Below are positions 1-6,993 of a stretch of DNA of 13,112 nucleotides, piece after piece. Source of the DNA: Candidatus Tectimicrobiota bacterium (GTDB lineage: Bacteria; JACPSX01); assembly GCA_016193065.1 (NCBI GenBank), contig JACPSX010000087.1:1-13112 (forward strand), written 5' to 3'. How positions within the stretch are numbered: the first letter of the stretch is position 1; each line of letters starts with the position of its first letter. Under the pieces are notes generated by a model. It saw nothing but the letters and a program-made list of their open reading frames with translations. It searched no databases and was not told where the DNA came from. Both the position numbers and the translations under genes were made by a program.

Positions 1-420
1 ATCCACTGTGACTTCCGTGGCCATGGAGTTCGAGATCAGACAGTACTGCTTGGCTTTTTGCAGAAGCCTCCCGACCGGCTCCTGATCCTCAGGACGGGAG
101 AGCCAGACTTTGGGAGTCAGGTGAATCCGGGTCATCTTGAATTTGCCGTCAACGAATTCCAAAGTTCCCTCTGCCTGACTTTCAAACCCGATGAGGTTGA
201 CCTTGGCCTTTTCGGCCAGATAGAGGAAGGTCGTCATGAAGCAGCCGTTGGCTGAGGCGACGTAGAGGTCCTCGGGGCTCCAGAACCCCTCGGGTCCACC
301 AAACTCCGGCGGGGTGGCCACCGGCAAGTCCGGCTTTCCTGCGCTGGAGAGAAGTCCCTTCTTGCCGTCCTGCCAGTAGATTGAGGATTGGTAAACGTGA
401 GTTTTTGCCTGGATGCTCAT
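1..420 (-). CDS. OsmC-family peroxiredoxin-like protein (partial, C-terminus beyond window)
   Basis: OsmC/Ohr-type proteins reduce organic and other hydroperoxides in the cytoplasm with a pair of cysteines. The minus-strand frame opens with ATG at 420 and stays open for 140 codons to the window edge, so the C-terminal end is missing. Both family cysteines are visible: Cys60 in the context SANGCFMTTF and Cys127 in KQYCLISNSM, each at the start of a helix as expected. The start is supported by AGGAGG at 431-426, five bases upstream. The gene is divergent from the acyl-CoA synthetase gene, with a 136-base gap between the two starts. It has no obvious link to the nitrogenase-like operon beyond general redox protection. 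The family call is firm; the subfamily and substrate cannot be told. Confidence 0.88.
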   Translation of the reverse strand, partial: MSIQAKTHVYQSSIYWQDGKKGLLSSAGKPDLPVATPPEFGGPEGFWSPEDLYVASANGCFMTTFLYLAEKAKVNLIGFESQAEGTLEFVDGKFKMTRIHLTPKVWLSRPEDQEPVGRLLQKAKQYCLISNSMATEVTVD

Positions 421-497
421 GTCATCCTCCTGTCGGCTGTCCCCCTCGCCTGTAGTGAGCCCGTTTCAACCAAAAGGGTGCGCGGGAAGCAATTTCC

Positions 498-527
498 TTG
501 ACTGCAAGGCAAGGGGTTCAGTACAAG
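498..527 (+). promoter_or_regulatory. Putative sigma70-type promoter for the acyl-CoA synthetase unit
   Basis: TTGACT (498-503) and TACAAG (522-527) are separated by 18 bases. Transcription would start near 534, giving a leader of about 23 bases before ATG 557. This placement argues against the longer reading frame that opens at 413. The -10 box matches the consensus at only four of six positions, so confidence is moderate. Confidence 0.4.
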
Positions 528-556
528 AGAGAGGGGGCGGAAAAACGGGGAACCGG

Positions 557-2451
557 ATGAGAGAATTTTTCAAGCCTCGCGCTGTGGCCGTCGTCGGCGC
601 TTCCCGCGTGGAAGGCAAGGTGGGCCACAGCATCCTGCTGAATCTCCTGCGCGGCGGTTTTCCCGGAGCCATTTATCCCATCAACCCCGGTTCCCCGGAC
701 ATCCTTGGAGTCAAGGCGTATCCGGACGTCTCTGCAATTCCCGCAGAAATTGATCTGGCCGTATTGGTCATTCCCGCACCCCAAATCCTATCGGCTCTGG
801 AAGCCTGCGTGGCCAAGGGGGCCCGGGGGGCCGTCGTCATATCGGCCGGCTTCAAGGAGATCGGTGGAGAAGGAGCCGCCCTGGAGCGTGAGCTGAAAAA
901 GTGCGCCCGGGAGCTCGGGATTCGAGTCCTGGGACCCAACTGTCTTGGAGTCATCTCAACTCAGGGGCGCCTGAACGCGAGTTTTTCCCCCGGTATGCCT
1001 CCCGAAGGAGGCATCGGTTTTTTTTCTCAATCAGGAGCCCTGGGGACGGCGATCCTGGATTGGGCCGTGGGGCAGCGGATCGGGCTCTCCAGGTTCTTGA
1101 GCCTCGGCAACAAAATGGACCTCTCCGAAGTGGACGCGGTGCGGGCCATGGCCGAGGATCCGGACACGAAGGTGATCCTGGGTTATGTGGAGGGAATTGA
1201 GCAGGGGCGGGAGTTCATGGCAGCGGCCCTGGCCGCCTCCCGTAAAAAACCCCTGATCATGTATAAAGCAGGAACCACCTCGGCGGGAGCCAGAGCGGCC
1301 TCCTCCCATACGGGGGCCCTGGTGGGCTCCGACAAGGCGGTGGAGGCGGCCTTCCGGCAATCCGGGGTTTTTCGAGTATATTCTCTGGAGGACCTCTTTG
1401 ATCTGGCTCAGGCCTTCAGCTCCCAACCACTCCCCTCGGGGCCCCGCCTTTTGATCTTGACGAACGCGGGAGGTCCGGGGATCATCGCGGCCGACGCGGT
1501 CGAGAAGGCCCGGGTGGAGCTTGCCCGGCTCTCCGACGAAACCGTTGCCCGCTTGCGTCAGTTTATGCCCCCGACGGCGGCCCTTTATAATCCGGTGGAC
1601 GTCATCGGAGACGCCCGGGCGGATCGCTATCAGAAGGCGCTGGAAGTGCTGCTGCCGGACCCCGGGGTGGACGGGGTCCTGGTTCTGTTGACTCCCCAGG
1701 CAATGACCGAGATTGACAAGACCGCGCAACTTATCGGGCAGGCGTCTGCGGCCTCGGGAAAACCGATTCTGACTTCCTTTATGGGGGAGGCCAGCATGGG
1801 AGAGGCCCGCGAGATTCTACGGCGCTATCACGTACCGGACTACCCATATCCCGAAGAAGCCGTCAAGGCGTTTGAGGCGCTGGCTGTTTACCGGAGCCGG
1901 CGGGATTCTCCGAGCGAGCATCCCGTCACGTTTCCCTGCCGCGGGCAGGAGGCCAGGGAAAGGATCCGGAAGGCTCGAAGGCAAGGCAGAATCAATCTTG
2001 GAGAGTCCGAAGCCCGCTTTGTCGCCGAGGCCTTCGGTTTCCGGTTTCCGCGCAGCGTGGTCGCTCAGACGGCGGATGAAGCTGTCAACGCCGCGGAAGA
2101 GACGGGGTATCCCGTGGTGCTCAAGATCGTCTCTCCGGAGATTCTTCACAAGACCGACGTGGGTGGGGTGAAAGTCGGCCTGCGTGGCCCGAAAGAGGTC
2201 CGTGAAGGGTTCCTGGAAATCACCACCCGCGTGAGACGCCTGTTTCCCGACCCTTGCTGCTCGGAGTGCGAGGAGAGAAGCCTGCGGATCTGCAGGCCCT
2301 CGTTGAAAGCCTGCAGCGTCTCTCCCAGCTTGCTATGGAACTTCCCGAGGTTTTGGAGATGGATATCAATCCACTCATTGTCCGGCCGGCCGGAGAAGGT
2401 GCCGTGGCCATTGACGTGCGGATGTCGCTCGTCCACGAGGAGGCCCCATGA
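557..2451 (+). pseudogene. ADP-forming acyl-CoA synthetase (acetyl-CoA synthetase type), broken by internal deletion and frameshift
   Basis: These enzymes convert acyl-CoA, ADP and phosphate to acid, CoA and ATP. The order is a CoA-binding Rossmann domain (about residues 1-130; MREFFKPRAVAVVGAS), ligase domains with SQSGALG near residue 157 and the phosphohistidine motif SSHTGALVG (His251), and a C-terminal ATP-grasp domain with ILHKTDVGGVKVG. The frame from ATG 557 is normal until FPD at about 2251. The typical C-terminal sequence (LLLGVRGEKPADLQAL, then MDINPLIV) then continues in another frame to TGA 2449-2451. About 65-75 family residues that normally lie between these parts, the middle of ATP-grasp, are absent, so this is a deletion of about 200 bases (length 1 modulo 3), not a single-base slip. 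The restored frame ends in an ATGA overlap with the next gene, showing it was once translationally coupled. The unbroken frame runs on to 2542 with unrelated sequence. A mis-assembly is the main alternative. Confidence 0.8.
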
Positions 2452-3509
2452 AATCGCTATACATTGGTTCCACGGGAGATTATTCGGGAAAGACCCTGGT
2501 CACGATGGGGTTGGCGATGGCTCTGCAGAAACAGGGTTTTAGCGTCGGGTATCTGAAGCCTCTGGGAAGGCTCCCCATTGTTGTGGAAGGGGAAGCCGTT
2601 GACGGCGATGCGGAATTTCTCAAGAAGATCCTGCATCTGACGGATCCTCTGAGCCTGATCTCTCCTGTTGTCCTCACTCACGAGCTCGTCGTGCAGCACT
2701 ACAAAGGGGCTCTGCCGGATCTGCTCCCGAAGGTGGTGGCGGCCCATGCCCAGGTCTCTCGGGACAAGGACCTGGTCCTGATCGGAGGAGCCGGGAATTT
2801 CATGGGAGGGACCTTTCTGGATCTGGAGATTACCCGGGTCTGCGAGGCCCTTGCTTCCCAGGTTCTACTGGTTGATTCTTCCGATCCGCAGCGCGGCTAT
2901 GACGCGCTCTTTGTGGCGCGGGAGATCCTGGGAGACCGCCTGATCGGCGTGATCCTCAATCGGGTTTCCTCCTTACTGCATAACATGGTGGAGGAGATGG
3001 CGATTCCCTTCCTGACTAAGTCGGGGTTCCGGATCCTGGGTGTTCTCCCTCACGACCCGCTTCTTGACGCCATCACCGTAGGCCAGCTCCAGGAGCTGTT
3101 GGATGGGAAGATCCTGTGCGCCGCGGATCGACTGGATGAGCTGGTTGCCAACTTCAGCGTCGGGGCCATGGATCTGGACAAGGCCATGAGCTACTTTCGC
3201 AAGCTCCCCAACAAGGCCGTCATCACCGGAGCAAACCGTCCCGACCTGCAGCTTGCCGCTCTGGAGACAGCCACCAAATGCCTCATCCTCACCGGGAATC
3301 AATCTCCCAACGAGATCATTATTTCACGGGCCCGGGAGCTGCGGGTTCCCATCATCGTGGTCCCCTACGATACCTTCACGACGGTGGATCGGGTCGAGCA
3401 TTTCATGGGCCGGATCCGCATCCGGGAGCAGCAGAAAGTGGAGAAGGCCCGCCAGCTTCTGGAAGAGCGCCTGGACTACCGCGCTCTCCTGCAGGCGCTG
3501 CAACTGTAG
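2448..3509 (+). CDS. BioD-like P-loop protein with DRTGG domain (phosphotransacetylase N-terminal family)
   Basis: The 353-residue protein opens with a dethiobiotin-synthetase-like P-loop (GSTGDYSGKT, residues 7-16). A BioD-like fold follows to about residue 220, including LVLIGGAGNFMGG and LLVDSS strands. The C-terminal part (about 240-330) resembles a DRTGG domain (KAVITGANRPDLQLAALE), with GANR in place of the usual GDR. This pairing forms the N-terminal regulatory half of long phosphotransacetylases; here it stands alone without the catalytic PTA domain. The ATG overlaps the stop of the acyl-CoA synthetase remnant (ATGA), so the two form an operon. A role in acetyl-CoA/ATP metabolism, perhaps sensing nucleotide or acyl-phosphate levels, is inferred from this partner. 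The exact activity of stand-alone versions is not something I can state. Confidence 0.8.
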   Translation: MKSLYIGSTGDYSGKTLVTMGLAMALQKQGFSVGYLKPLGRLPIVVEGEAVDGDAEFLKKILHLTDPLSLISPVVLTHELVVQHYKGALPDLLPKVVAAHAQVSRDKDLVLIGGAGNFMGGTFLDLEITRVCEALASQVLLVDSSDPQRGYDALFVAREILGDRLIGVILNRVSSLLHNMVEEMAIPFLTKSGFRILGVLPHDPLLDAITVGQLQELLDGKILCAADRLDELVANFSVGAMDLDKAMSYFRKLPNKAVITGANRPDLQLAALETATKCLILTGNQSPNEIIISRARELRVPIIVVPYDTFTTVDRVEHFMGRIRIREQQKVEKARQLLEERLDYRALLQALQL

Positions 3510-3550
3510 CTGAGAGCCTAGAGCTAAGTGCTGAGGGCTGAGTGCCTATT
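3509..3550. repeat. Imperfect heptamer tandem array (GCTGAGN)
   Basis: Six consecutive 7-base units read gctgaga, gcctaga, gctaagt, gctgagg, gctgagt and gcctatt. The array begins on the last base of the preceding stop codon and abuts the palindrome at 3551. It has no coding role. Confidence 0.6.
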
Positions 3551-3576
3551 GTCATTCCCGCGCAGGCGGGAATGAC
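3551..3576. repeat. Palindromic repeat element (GTCATTCCCGC stem)
   Basis: Arms at 3551-3561 (gtcattcccgc) and 3566-3576 (gcgggaatgac) are perfect 11-base complements around a 4-base loop. No T-run follows, so it is not a standard intrinsic terminator. From general knowledge, sequences of this type are dispersed intergenic repeats in many bacterial genomes. Confidence 0.7.
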
Positions 3577-3641
3577 GAAAGCGCAGCAATTGTGACACCA
3601 TATCCAAACGTCCCGAGTAATAATTTTCGATGCCAATGCCG

Positions 3642-3670
3642 TTGACGGGGGATGAAGACTGCGGTACAAG
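3642..3670 (+). promoter_or_regulatory. Putative promoter of the ECF sigma / anti-sigma pair
   Basis: TTGACG (3642-3647) and TACAAG (3665-3670) lie 17 bases apart. The predicted transcript would begin near 3677, downstream of ATG 3630 but upstream of TTG 3714, so it supports the later start. The box pair resembles the one before the acyl-CoA synthetase gene. Confidence 0.4.
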
Positions 3671-3702
3671 GGAGATTGTTCGGGCCGGGCCTGTTGCGGA
3701 GA

Positions 3703-3708
3703 AGGAGG
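3703..3708 (+). promoter_or_regulatory. Shine-Dalgarno site deciding the TTG start of the ECF sigma gene
   Basis: A perfect AGGAGG sits five bases before TTG 3714. The alternative ATG at 3630 has no such site. Confidence 0.6.
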
Positions 3709-3713
3709 GGGAA

Positions 3714-4307
3714 TTGGTCGATTCTTCGGATCAACAGATCATTGAGCGGGTCAATCAAGGCGATCCGGCCGCCTTTGAAGAACTCCTGGAACGATATGAA
3801 GAGAAGATCTTCCACTTCGGCATGCGCATGTGCGGCCAGGTGGAGGACGCCCGCGATTTGCTGCAGGAGACCTTCCTGAACGCCTTCCGGTACCTGAAGG
3901 GTTTTCGGGGGGAGGCCCAGTTCAAGAACTGGCTTTACAAGATCGCCAGCAGCGTGTGCATCAAGATGCGGCGCAAGGGGAAGTTCGAGCCGGACTTTGA
4001 AATTTCCCTTGACCAGCTTGTTCCCACGGAAGATGGAGAAGTCCCTCAGGAAATTCCCGATTGGGCTTTAGAGCCCCTGGAGAACGTGCTGAGCAAGGAG
4101 GTCCGCCGGCGCCTTTCGGAGGCTCTGGCCCTCCTTCCCAAGGAGTACCGCATTGTCCTGGTCCTGAGGGACATGGAAGGCTTTTCCACGGAAGAGACAG
4201 CGGAGACCCTGGGCATTAGCGAGGCGGCCGTCAAGTCGCGCTTGCACAGGGCGCGGCTGTTTGTGCGGCACAAGCTCCACGAGTATTTTCAAGGAAGGAA
4301 ACCGTGA
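3714..4307 (+). CDS. ECF-type RNA polymerase sigma factor
   Basis: This is a 197-residue sigma70 group 4 (RpoE-like) factor that would direct RNA polymerase to a small regulon. Region 2 is clear (AFEELLERYEEKIFHFGMRM, then DLLQETFLNAFRYLKGF and FKNWLYKIA). Region 4 is also clear (LPKEYRIVLVLRDMEGFS, then TLGISEAAVKSRLHRAR). No extra C-terminal domain is seen. I chose TTG 3714 because it has a perfect AGGAGG, gives the usual N-terminus (MVDSSDQQIIERVNQGD) and lies downstream of a plausible promoter. An ATG at 3630 in the same frame would add 28 residues unlike the family. The stop (TGA 4305-4307) overlaps the ATG of the anti-sigma gene, the standard sigma/anti-sigma arrangement. Its regulon is unknown. 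Confidence 0.92.
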   Translation: MVDSSDQQIIERVNQGDPAAFEELLERYEEKIFHFGMRMCGQVEDARDLLQETFLNAFRYLKGFRGEAQFKNWLYKIASSVCIKMRRKGKFEPDFEISLDQLVPTEDGEVPQEIPDWALEPLENVLSKEVRRRLSEALALLPKEYRIVLVLRDMEGFSTEETAETLGISEAAVKSRLHRARLFVRHKLHEYFQGRKP

Positions 4308-4540
4308 TGGACGAGGGCTGCCGAAAACTCTTTGAGCGCATGTCGGAGTACCTGGACGGCGAGCTTGATCTCAAGGAGCTGGCCGATATCGAGTCCCACC
4401 TGCATCTCTGTCATCACTGCGAGGCGTGCCTGGCGGCTCTGCGCCGCACCATCGAGGTTTGCCGTTCGCACAGCGTCCCCTCCATGCCCACGGAAGTCCG
4501 CCGGGAACTGCACGAGCTGATTCGCAAAAACCTGTCTTGA
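4307..4540 (+). CDS. Short zinc-finger anti-sigma factor (zf-HC2 type)
   Basis: The 77-residue soluble protein carries the zinc-binding anti-sigma signature H-x3-C-x2-C in SHLHLCHHCEAC. A helix precedes it (LFERMSEYLDGELDLKELADIESHL) and a charged C-terminal helix follows. Such proteins hold the cognate ECF sigma inactive until a signal, often thiol oxidation or metal loss, releases it. It has no membrane segment, so sensing would be cytoplasmic. The ATG overlaps the sigma gene stop by one base (TGATG); a GTG three bases upstream is also in frame. The site aaggaagg lies a suitable distance upstream. The stop codon lies inside a dispersed repeat element starting at about 4537, so the repeat may have trimmed or redefined the C-terminus. 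Confidence 0.85.
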   Translation: MDEGCRKLFERMSEYLDGELDLKELADIESHLHLCHHCEACLAALRRTIEVCRSHSVPSMPTEVRRELHELIRKNLS

Positions 4541-4577
4541 GCAAAGCCTGCCCTGAGCAGAGCCGAAGGGTCGAAGG
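4537..4577. repeat. Dispersed repeat of the CCCTGAGC...GAAGGG type
   Basis: The stretch contains ttgagcaaagcctg, ccctgagcagagccgaaggg (4551-4570) and tcgaagg. I recognise this family from many bacterial genomes: when spuriously translated it gives the familiar junk peptide ACPEQSRRVEG, which appears here in one frame. It overlaps the last codons of the anti-sigma gene. The remaining gap to 4763 holds no gene that I can support. Confidence 0.6.
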
Positions 4578-4709
4578 ACCTGCGCTGAGCTCCCTCTTGC
4601 TCCTCTTGTGAAAAATAATGCAACTGACCTATTGCACCACAGAACCCCTGGGCCAAGGTTAAAGGTGTAGCTGGAAGTATTTGATTTACTACAAGTTCTA
4701 GCGATCGCT

Positions 4710-4737
4710 CGGAAGTCCTGGGGGCGGGCGACTTCCG
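4710..4737. promoter_or_regulatory. Inverted repeat upstream of the TetR gene (possible operator)
   Basis: Arms cggaagtc (4710-4717) and gacttccg (4730-4737) are perfect 8-base complements with a 12-base centre. The repeat ends 26 bases before the TetR start, a common place for an autoregulatory TetR site. No T-run follows. No convincing -35/-10 pair was found beside it, so this is only a candidate. Confidence 0.3.
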
Positions 4738-4763
4738 GTTCTCAGTCACAATTGGCGGTAGTC

Positions 4764-5408
4764 ATGGAATACCAGGGTCGGTTGCAGGAAGTCCTGCGTC
4801 AGGCCGCAGCTCTCTTTTCCGAGAAAGGGTACCCGTCCGCTTCGATCCGGGACCTGTCGCGGGTTTCCGGCCGGAGCATGGCGGGCCTTTACTACTATTT
4901 CGCGGGGAAGGAGGAACTGCTCTACCGGATCTGCGCTCAAAGCCTCCAGGAGATTCTCGAGGAGCTCGACCGATCTCTACCCCAAATCGCCCCCCCTCAG
5001 GAAAAGCTCCGCTACCTCGTCGCGGTTCACCTGGACTATTTCCTCAACCACCGGGACGAGATGCGGGTCCTCTCTCAGGATTCGGAATTTCTCCAGGGAG
5101 AGCATAAGGAAAAGCTGGCTGAGCAGCAAAAGGGCTATTACCTGCTCTGTCAACAGGTGTTGCGAGAGGTTTGGGAAGAAGCCGGAAGCGGCCAGGAGAT
5201 TTCCCGAGAGGAGCTGCGGCTCTCGACCCTGGCCCTTTTCGGGATGATCAACTGGGTTTACAAATGGTACGAGCCGGGCAAGGACCTCTCCTCCAGAGAT
5301 CTTGCGGACTGGATGACGCGGTTCTTTCTGGAAGGGTACCTGGGGAGCCCAGCAACTTCTCCGTTTCCGGAACAGAGTCTCCGGGGGATCGACAGTCGGA
5401 TGGAATGA
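4764..5408 (+). CDS. TetR/AcrR-family transcriptional regulator
   Basis: The 214-residue protein has a typical N-terminal TetR helix-turn-helix: LRQAAALFSEKGYPSASIRD, then LSRVSGRSMAGLYYYFAGKE ending in EELLYRI. The rest is a helical ligand-binding and dimerisation domain with FGMINWVYKWY near residue 160, resembling the acyl-CoA- or lipid-responsive TetR subgroup, though the ligand cannot be read from sequence. The start at ATG 4764 gives the normal short arm before the first helix; an upstream TTG at 4752 is in frame but adds only four residues. It is the last gene before the nitrogenase-like operon and points the same way with a 99-base gap, so it is a natural candidate to control that operon. 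That is inference from position. Confidence 0.9.
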   Translation: MEYQGRLQEVLRQAAALFSEKGYPSASIRDLSRVSGRSMAGLYYYFAGKEELLYRICAQSLQEILEELDRSLPQIAPPQEKLRYLVAVHLDYFLNHRDEMRVLSQDSEFLQGEHKEKLAEQQKGYYLLCQQVLREVWEEAGSGQEISREELRLSTLALFGMINWVYKWYEPGKDLSSRDLADWMTRFFLEGYLGSPATSPFPEQSLRGIDSRME

Positions 5409-5415
5409 ATCGGTC

Positions 5416-5435
5416 GGGCGCAATGAATTGCGCCC
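5416..5435. repeat. Palindromic repeat between TetR and nifB-like genes
   Basis: Arms gggcgcaat (5416-5424) and attgcgccc (5427-5435) are perfect 9-base complements around two bases. GGGCGCAAT palindromes of this kind are common dispersed intergenic elements. Eight bases separate it from the TetR stop. No T-run follows, so termination is doubtful, but it could affect read-through into the operon. Confidence 0.55.
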
Positions 5436-5507
5436 CTACTATAGATTCACGTCCACAAAGCGACAGGTCTTGTTACGGGTTCCCGGCGGGGCAGAGGTCA
5501 ACGGGCC

Positions 5508-6932
5508 ATGCAATCCAGCCAGTGTCCCGGGTTTCAAGGCTACAGACTCCATTTCGACGCGCCCAGCGAGTCCTTGCGCCGGCGCATTGACGACCATCCC
5601 TGTTACAGCGAGGAAGCACATTGCTTCTTTGCCCGAATTCATCTGGCCGTGGCGCCTCGCTGCAATGTTTTTTGCAACTACTGCAACCGCAAGTTTGACT
5701 GTCCCAACGAGAGCAGGCCTGGAGTTGCCAGCACGGTCTTAAACCCGAAAGAGGCCGTGAGGCAAGTTGAACTTGTCCTGGAGAGGGTTCCCTGGACTAC
5801 GGTCGTGGGAATTGCCGGACCCGGGGATCCGCTGGCCAACCCCCAAGAATCCCTACAGACCTTCCGGCTGGTGCACCGTGAATTTCCCGATCTGATGCTC
5901 TGCCTTTCGACGAATGGGCTCGCGCTAACGGACCACCTGGATGAACTCGTCGAATTGGGGGTCAGCCATGTCACTCTCACCATCAACATGGTTGACCCGG
6001 AGGTCGGCCGGAGCATTTACTCCTGGGTGCGCTATGGAGGCATTGTGTATCGGGGGTGGGAGGGGGCTGAACTGCTTCGCATCCAGCAGATGCGGGCCCT
6101 CGAAGAGCTCCGTCGCCGGGATATTCTTACCAAGGTGAACATTGTCCTCATTCCGGAGGTCAATGACTTCCATCTCCCGGAAGTCGTCAAGGAAGTTCAG
6201 AGAAGGGGAGCTTTTCTCGTCAACGTGATCCCGCTCCTTCTGGTTCCCGGGAGCAAGTTTGAGAAGCAAGAGGTCCGGGAGCCCAGCCTGGAGGAGCGGA
6301 GAGTCATTCAGGACCTTTGTGAACGGAAGCTGGGCGTGCAAGTCATGCGTCACTGCCGCCTGTGCCGGGCTGATGCCGCCGGATTTTTGGGACAACAAGA
6401 AGAGACAAGTCCACGACCTGCCCGGACTCCGCAAGATCGGGGAGCCTTCCTGGCAGAAGCGAGACGCCGGCGTGACCGGGTGCGCCGGGTCCGGGAAGAA
6501 GTTCTCGAAACTCTCGTCGTCCTGGATGGCCGATCCCTGCGGGTGGCCGTTGCCTCTCGGGGAGGGAGGCTTGTAAACGAACATTTCGGGAGGACCCGGG
6601 AGTTTTTAATCTTTGAGGTGACCTCCGGGGCCATCCGGCTCCTGGAGATCCGGCCCGTGGCAGGATATTGCACTGGACCCCAGAGCTGCGGAGACGAACC
6701 ACAAAGTCTTAGTTCCTTGATTTCTTTGCTGAGCGACTGCCACATGGTGCTGTGCAGTCGGATCGGGCTGGATCCGGTCAAGGCTTTGAGGCAGGCAGGC
6801 ATACGTCCCGTAGAAGCTTACGGTTTCATTGACCGGGCCATCGCCGGCGCCGTCAGCGCCCACGTAGGGGTACCCGCCGGAAACTACGTCACTGCAGGGA
6901 AGGAGGTTGATGAGCCATCGGGGAATCTCTAG
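5508..6932 (+). CDS. nifB: NifB: radical SAM nitrogenase cofactor-precursor synthase with NifX-like domain
   Basis: NifB fuses two [4Fe-4S] units and inserts a SAM-derived carbide to make the 8Fe core (NifB-co) of nitrogenase cofactors. All hallmarks are present in 474 residues: HPCYSEEAH (His30, Cys32), the radical SAM triad C-x3-C-x2-C (Cys52, Cys56, Cys59), the NifB signature E-x-R-P-G (68-72), GIAGPGDPLANP, and the second cluster-binding motif HCRLCRADAAG (Cys283, Cys286). The C-terminus (about 344-455) is a NifX/NafY-type cofactor-binding domain with VAVASRGG, VNEHFG and YCTGPQSCG. The length equals classical fused NifB. ATG 5508 is preceded by agaggt at a loose spacing. It heads the operon, 61 bases before the first Fe-protein gene. 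With no NifEN in the window, its product may be used directly or matured elsewhere. Confidence 0.95.
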   Translation: MQSSQCPGFQGYRLHFDAPSESLRRRIDDHPCYSEEAHCFFARIHLAVAPRCNVFCNYCNRKFDCPNESRPGVASTVLNPKEAVRQVELVLERVPWTTVVGIAGPGDPLANPQESLQTFRLVHREFPDLMLCLSTNGLALTDHLDELVELGVSHVTLTINMVDPEVGRSIYSWVRYGGIVYRGWEGAELLRIQQMRALEELRRRDILTKVNIVLIPEVNDFHLPEVVKEVQRRGAFLVNVIPLLLVPGSKFEKQEVREPSLEERRVIQDLCERKLGVQVMRHCRLCRADAAGFLGQQEETSPRPARTPQDRGAFLAEARRRRDRVRRVREEVLETLVVLDGRSLRVAVASRGGRLVNEHFGRTREFLIFEVTSGAIRLLEIRPVAGYCTGPQSCGDEPQSLSSLISLLSDCHMVLCSRIGLDPVKALRQAGIRPVEAYGFIDRAIAGAVSAHVGVPAGNYVTAGKEVDEPSGNL

Positions 6933-6993
6933 CCAGTTAGACCGCGAAGCGAAGGTTGGGGGGCCGTAAAACAGAGAAGGGAGGTGGAGAAAG

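Noticed and set aside
413-556. Upstream extension of the acyl-CoA synthetase to a start at 413
   Set aside because: The extra 48 residues are unlike the family, overlap the OsmC start and the putative promoter, and MREFFKP at 557 is the normal N-terminus.
3551-3576. Palindrome as an intrinsic terminator
   Set aside because: No T-run on either side in the needed position (gaaagc follows; the other flank is aatagg in reverse); it fits a dispersed repeat better.
3509-3576. CRISPR array
   Set aside because: The repeat unit is only seven bases with no spacers, and no cas genes are present.
4620-4763. Sigma54 promoter or NifA site upstream of TetR/nifB
   Set aside because: attgca at 4631-4636 resembles a -12 box but lacks GG at -24; no TGT-N10-ACA was found here or at 5409-5507.
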